DNA of 39,080 nucleotides from an uncultured Alphaproteobacteria bacterium. GTDB taxonomy: Bacteria; Pseudomonadota; Alphaproteobacteria; Rhodobacterales; Rhodobacteraceae. The position numbers and the translations under genes were made by a program. The stretch is taken from positions 1 through 39,080 of the forward strand of contig CAJWEI010000030.1 in assembly GCA_913031285.1 (NCBI GenBank). Direction: 5' to 3'. Below are positions 35,791 through 39,080 of this stretch, piece by piece (position 1 is the first letter of the stretch; the number at the start of each line of letters is the position of its first letter). A model generated the notes under the pieces. The model saw only the letters and a program-made list of their open reading frames with translations. It was not told the origin of the DNA and searched no databases.

Positions 35791-37272
35791 TTACAGATTG
35801 TAAATGTCAGAGAATTTTGCAGTGATATATGAAATAAGCGGTTCGACTGTTGGCGCCTGGCCACATGCCATTGTCATAAGCTGATCGGCAGTATATGCAC
35901 TGCCGTGCTGTTGAATAGACTTTTTAAGCCAATCACTAGCCCGCGCCAGATCACCTTTTGCAAGATCATCCTGCAGATTGGGAATATCTTTCTCCAAGGC
36001 CTGAAAAAGACATGCAGAATAGACATTTCCCAGAGAGTAAGTTGGGAAGTAGCCGAATATACCTTCCGACCAATGCACATCTTGCAAAACTCCATTTGAG
36101 GGTCGATCGACCGCATATCCAAAATCGTCCATAAATCTATCGTTCCAAGCCGCTTCAAGATCGTCAATCGACAGATCCCCGGACATTAAGCTCCGTTCGA
36201 TATCAAAGCGCAGCATAACATGCAGGTTATACTGAATCTCATCAGCTTCCGTGCGGATATATCCGTCAGAAACTCTGTTCACCAATTTGTAAAATGTCTC
36301 TTCATCTTTAACGCCGAAATCGCCAAAAACCTTTAACATGCGACGGTAGAGATGCGCTGTGAAGCCCCGCGACCGTCCAAGCTGGTTTTCATAAATCCGG
36401 CTTTGGCTTTCATGGATCCCCAAAGATGCGCCCTTTCCAAAGGCTGTGAACGCATAATCGGAATTGATGTTTTGTTCGTAACAGGCGTGTCCAACTTCGT
36501 GAATGGTAGAGTAAAGGCAATTCATTGGATCTTTATCAACGGTGCGGGTAGTTATGCGGACATCGGAACTGTTACCAGAGGAAAACGGATGCACAGCCTT
36601 ATCTATTCTGCCACGGTTTAGGTCATAGCCGAACGTCGATGCCAACTCTCGAGATAGGACCATTTGCTGGTCAATATCAAAAACACCCATCAGCGGTTTA
36701 GGTTTTTCTTTGTCCAATACTGCCGCCCTTAATTCAACAAGCGGTCTCCGAAGGGCATCAAACATAGATTGAATCTCTTTAGTTGAACCGTCTGGCTCAT
36801 ATTTATTCAGCAGCCCATCATAGGACGATAATTCAGTACCTTTGGCAAAAGCCTGACCTTCTTTCTGGCGCAGCGCTATCACTTGCGCCAAGAGTGGTTT
36901 GAAAGCATCAAAATCATCATCATGCCGCGCCTGCTCCCACACTGCGTGGGATTCAGGCGTGAGCCTTGCCAGAGCAATTGCAAGGTCTTGTGGAATTTTG
37001 CGCGTACGATCAAATGATCTGCGGATGAGATATACTTGACGCTGTTGGAGCTGGTCGAGCCTATCTGTTTGAACTTCATTCAGTAAGTCATTTAATTCAT
37101 TTGAACTTTTGCGAAAGTGCATTATTTTTTCAAGAGCTGCAAATTCTTCTGTTCTGTCGGCCAATGCACCTCTGGGCATCATAGTCGCCTGATCCCAACC
37201 AAGTCGCTCTGCTATTTTACCAATTGCAACCGTGTCCTTGTTATAAGCCATCAAACTTTCAAATTTAGTCAT
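35791..37272 (-). CDS. Metallocarboxypeptidase, M32 (Taq) family
   Basis: About 493 residues, the usual M32 length. The zinc motif HEVGH (in STIHEVGHACYEQ, about residue 255) is followed by the third-ligand Glu in GIHESQSRIYENQLGRS. Other family signatures are VRITTR, HPFSSG, DEIQYNLHVMLRFDIE and YFPTYSLGNVYSACLFQ. It removes C-terminal residues from peptides in the cytoplasm. The ATG at 37272 has AGGA ten bases upstream. A TTG at 37281 is also possible and would overlap the ctaA stop, but it has no ribosome site at a workable distance. It follows ctaA closely, so co-transcription is likely. Confidence 0.92.
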   Translation of the reverse strand: MTKFESLMAYNKDTVAIGKIAERLGWDQATMMPRGALADRTEEFAALEKIMHFRKSSNELNDLLNEVQTDRLDQLQQRQVYLIRRSFDRTRKIPQDLAIALARLTPESHAVWEQARHDDDFDAFKPLLAQVIALRQKEGQAFAKGTELSSYDGLLNKYEPDGSTKEIQSMFDALRRPLVELRAAVLDKEKPKPLMGVFDIDQQMVLSRELASTFGYDLNRGRIDKAVHPFSSGNSSDVRITTRTVDKDPMNCLYSTIHEVGHACYEQNINSDYAFTAFGKGASLGIHESQSRIYENQLGRSRGFTAHLYRRMLKVFGDFGVKDEETFYKLVNRVSDGYIRTEADEIQYNLHVMLRFDIERSLMSGDLSIDDLEAAWNDRFMDDFGYAVDRPSNGVLQDVHWSEGIFGYFPTYSLGNVYSACLFQALEKDIPNLQDDLAKGDLARASDWLKKSIQQHGSAYTADQLMTMACGQAPTVEPLISYITAKFSDIYNL

Positions 37273-37277
37273 ATCTA

Positions 37278-38420
37278 TCAATTCCTAAGATTTTGCGACG
37301 GAGGGAACCCCACCAAAAACCGCGCCCTTATAATTGCCATCCAAAGCAAAACTGCTCCAAGCTGATGAACAATTGCGAAATACCAAGGAGCCGCATATAT
37401 GACCGTTATAATGCCAAGAACAACTTGCAGGATCATAAATCCCAAGACAATTTTGAAAGCAGATCTAACACTATTATTGCCTGCATGTCGCGTCGTCCAC
37501 CAGAGGAAAACGCCAAGACCAAAAAGTAAGTACCCCGTGACACGATGCATAAACTGCACCAGCCCAGGGTCCTCAAAAAAGTTGCGCCACAACGGTTCCA
37601 TTGTAAAAGGATCGGGCGGGAAAAAACCTCCCGCCATTAGAGGCCAGTCAGTGTAGCTGCTGCCAGCATCTATACCAGCCACTAAAGCGCCAAACAGTAT
37701 CTGGAGGAACCCAAGTCCGATCAGGCTAGTCGAGAACGTGTAGACTCTATTCTCGCGAGCACGGCGTTGCTTGAGCAAGTCGCCCTCACTGCGGCCCAAT
37801 GCCAAGGCATACCACGTGATAAAGCCCAAAATAACGAAAGCAATACCAAGGTGTGTGGCCAGTCGATAGCTCGCGACATCAACCATTGATCCAGTCAAGC
37901 CGCTAGCAACCATCCACCACCCGACTGCCCCTTGAAGTCCACCCAATACCCCAATAACGAGCAACCTACCCGTCCAGCCTGTTGGAATTTTTCGTGTGAC
38001 TAAGAAAAACACGAAGCCAAGGGCCCAGACCAGACCGATCACGCGCCCCAGCTGTCGGTGGCCCCATTCCCACCAATAGATCACTTTGAACTCAGACAGG
38101 CTCATTCCCTTATTTTGCAGCTGATATTCAGGAATATTCTGGTATTTGGCAAATTCAGAATCCCAGGCAGCTGTGCTGAGTGGCGGCACGGCCCCCGTGA
38201 CTGGCCGCCATTCCGTTATGCTTAATCCACTATCAGTTAAGCGAGTCAAACCGCCTACTTCGATCATCAAGATAACAAGTGCCATCAGGGCAAACAGCCA
38301 AAATCGGACAGCTGTGCGTGCCCCGGTTCCAGACCCTTTATCGATCAAACCCGTTTGAGCCACTGCAGCGTCTTTGGCTTCGCCGTCAACCTCTTGAAAA
38401 ATCGATCTTTTGTTACTCAT
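37278..38420 (-). CDS. ctaA: Haem A synthase, CtaA/Cox15 (type 2)
   Basis: 380-residue integral membrane protein with about eight helices that oxidises haem O to haem A for cytochrome aa3 oxidase. Landmarks are VRFWLFALMALVILMIEVGG, LTRLTDSGLSITEWRPVTGA, WWEWGHRQLGRVIGLVWALG with the conserved His, LQGAVGWWMVASGL, YRLATHLGIAF with the second His, MHRVTGYLLFGLG with the third, and IVHQLGAVLLW with the fourth. The size and four paired His fit the Cox15/alphaproteobacterial form. It ends just before the M32 peptidase gene. An aerobic respiratory chain with haem A oxidase is implied. Confidence 0.94.
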   Translation of the reverse strand: MSNKRSIFQEVDGEAKDAAVAQTGLIDKGSGTGARTAVRFWLFALMALVILMIEVGGLTRLTDSGLSITEWRPVTGAVPPLSTAAWDSEFAKYQNIPEYQLQNKGMSLSEFKVIYWWEWGHRQLGRVIGLVWALGFVFFLVTRKIPTGWTGRLLVIGVLGGLQGAVGWWMVASGLTGSMVDVASYRLATHLGIAFVILGFITWYALALGRSEGDLLKQRRARENRVYTFSTSLIGLGFLQILFGALVAGIDAGSSYTDWPLMAGGFFPPDPFTMEPLWRNFFEDPGLVQFMHRVTGYLLFGLGVFLWWTTRHAGNNSVRSAFKIVLGFMILQVVLGIITVIYAAPWYFAIVHQLGAVLLWMAIIRARFLVGFPPSQNLRN

Positions 38421-38481
38421 AGCATGACTTTCATGATCGTGTTTGTTGTATCAAATAGGATTTCCAATAGGGAGCTGCAAG

Positions 38482-39080
38482 CTAATGGTCCCTATCTTTC
38501 CAGCGCACAATTTGACGCACCATGCCATGAAACATCCGAACATCAGCTCGGGTTAAGGGCAGCCTTGACCACATATTGCGTAAGTTGATCTTCATACCAA
38601 TCGCTTTTTGTTTAGGAAAAAAGAAACCGGCCTCGTCCAGTCGTTCTTCATAGTGTTGGGCCAGCATTTCAACCTCTTGGCCCGTTGCCCAATCAGTTTT
38701 AACCATCTCCATGCGCTGTGCTTGCACCTCTGTACTGGCGCGCCGCCACTCATAAGCCATCAGCAAAACGCATTGCGCAAGATTGAGCGATGCAAACTGA
38801 GAGTTCACTGGTACCGAGATAAGGGCATTGGCCTGCGCGACATCCTCATTCTCAAGCCCTGCACGTTCGGGACCAAAAAGAACTGAAACGCGCTGACCTG
38901 CCTGTATCTTTCGTGCGGCGAGTAACATCGCCTCATTCGGCGAATATATCACTTTGGTCAATCCTCTTGTCCGAGCCGTTGTGGCAAATGCATAATGGCT
39001 TTCGGAGACGGCAGACGCAACACTGGAATACTGCACTGCTTCGTCCAGTATTCGACCAGCACCACTTGCCATAGCAACGG
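38482..39080 (-). CDS. tRNA methyltransferase TrmJ-like (SpoU family), 5' end cut
   Basis: The frame enters from the right edge and ends at 38482, so the N-terminus lies outside. The visible part has the SPOUT knot motifs: VLFGPERAGLENEDVAQANA and ISVPVNSQFASLNLAQCVLL, which bind S-adenosylmethionine and the 2'-OH target. The C-terminal helical extension (FFFPKQKAIGMKINLRNMW, LTRADVRMFHGMVRQIVRW) is typical of TrmJ, which methylates ribose at tRNA position 32. TrmJ is likelier than other SpoU enzymes because of this extension, but the missing N-terminus keeps the name provisional. It lies 61 bases upstream of ctaA. Confidence 0.88.
   Translation of the reverse strand, partial: VAMASGAGRILDEAVQYSSVASAVSESHYAFATTARTRGLTKVIYSPNEAMLLAARKIQAGQRVSVLFGPERAGLENEDVAQANALISVPVNSQFASLNLAQCVLLMAYEWRRASTEVQAQRMEMVKTDWATGQEVEMLAQHYEERLDEAGFFFPKQKAIGMKINLRNMWSRLPLTRADVRMFHGMVRQIVRWKDRDH

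Noticed and set aside
1-39080. CRISPR array
   Set aside because: No regularly spaced direct repeats were seen in the window.

Overview
The window looks like a chromosomal segment of a marine alphaproteobacterium, most likely a Roseobacter-type member of the Rhodobacterales, moderately AT-rich. The evidence is the gene content: a cupin DMSP lyase, an iscR-suf operon whose IscR has a single cysteine, a cysteine-poor (non-zinc type) HemB, a perfect Irr/ICE-like palindrome in front of iscR, and a mfd/hemB/gyrA/M32 peptidase/ctaA/trmJ block. The assignment is inferred from families I recognise, not from a database search.

Region 1 (1-5437) is a catabolic region. It holds an intact DddQ/DddL-type DMSP lyase, a dead small cupin behind it, and a three-gene operon: glutamine-synthetase-like ligase, aldehyde dehydrogenase, iron alcohol dehydrogenase. 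Such a set fits gamma-glutamylation of an amino alcohol followed by two oxidations. The aldehyde dehydrogenase has an in-frame TGA at codon 50 and has lost conserved active-site-region residues, so the pathway appears to be decaying here.

Region 2 (about 5440-18130) is gene-poor and accessory, ending at the 3' side of a tRNA-Arg(CCG). It carries many broken genes: an SDR, a DUF5681 protein and its neighbour, the N-terminal third of a phage large terminase, an HNH nuclease, a small Cys-containing secreted protein, and a frameshifted ORF at an A8 run. Between them sit a few apparently intact genes: an outer-membrane barrel protein, a membrane adenylate cyclase with a candidate haem-binding anchor and a [2Fe-2S] domain, a secreted protein with two copies of a PPEGYHWM repeat, an ABM-like protein, an NTF2-like protein and a small lipoprotein. 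The terminase, HNH and DUF5681 remnants suggest an old, degraded prophage or integrated element.

Region 3 (18376-26000, minus strand) is the Fe-S assembly operon iscR - cysteine desulfurase - sufB - sufC - sufD - two YIP1-like membrane genes - sufS. Its promoter overlaps the Irr/ICE-like palindrome. An alpha/beta hydrolase gene diverges from it, followed by a small gene interrupted by TGA.

Region 4 (26958-39080) is housekeeping: mfd, a membrane protein, hemB, a SYLF lipoprotein, gyrA, an M32 carboxypeptidase, ctaA and a 5'-truncated trmJ. These long genes are intact, so the many lesions in regions 1 and 2 look like real decay rather than general sequence error.
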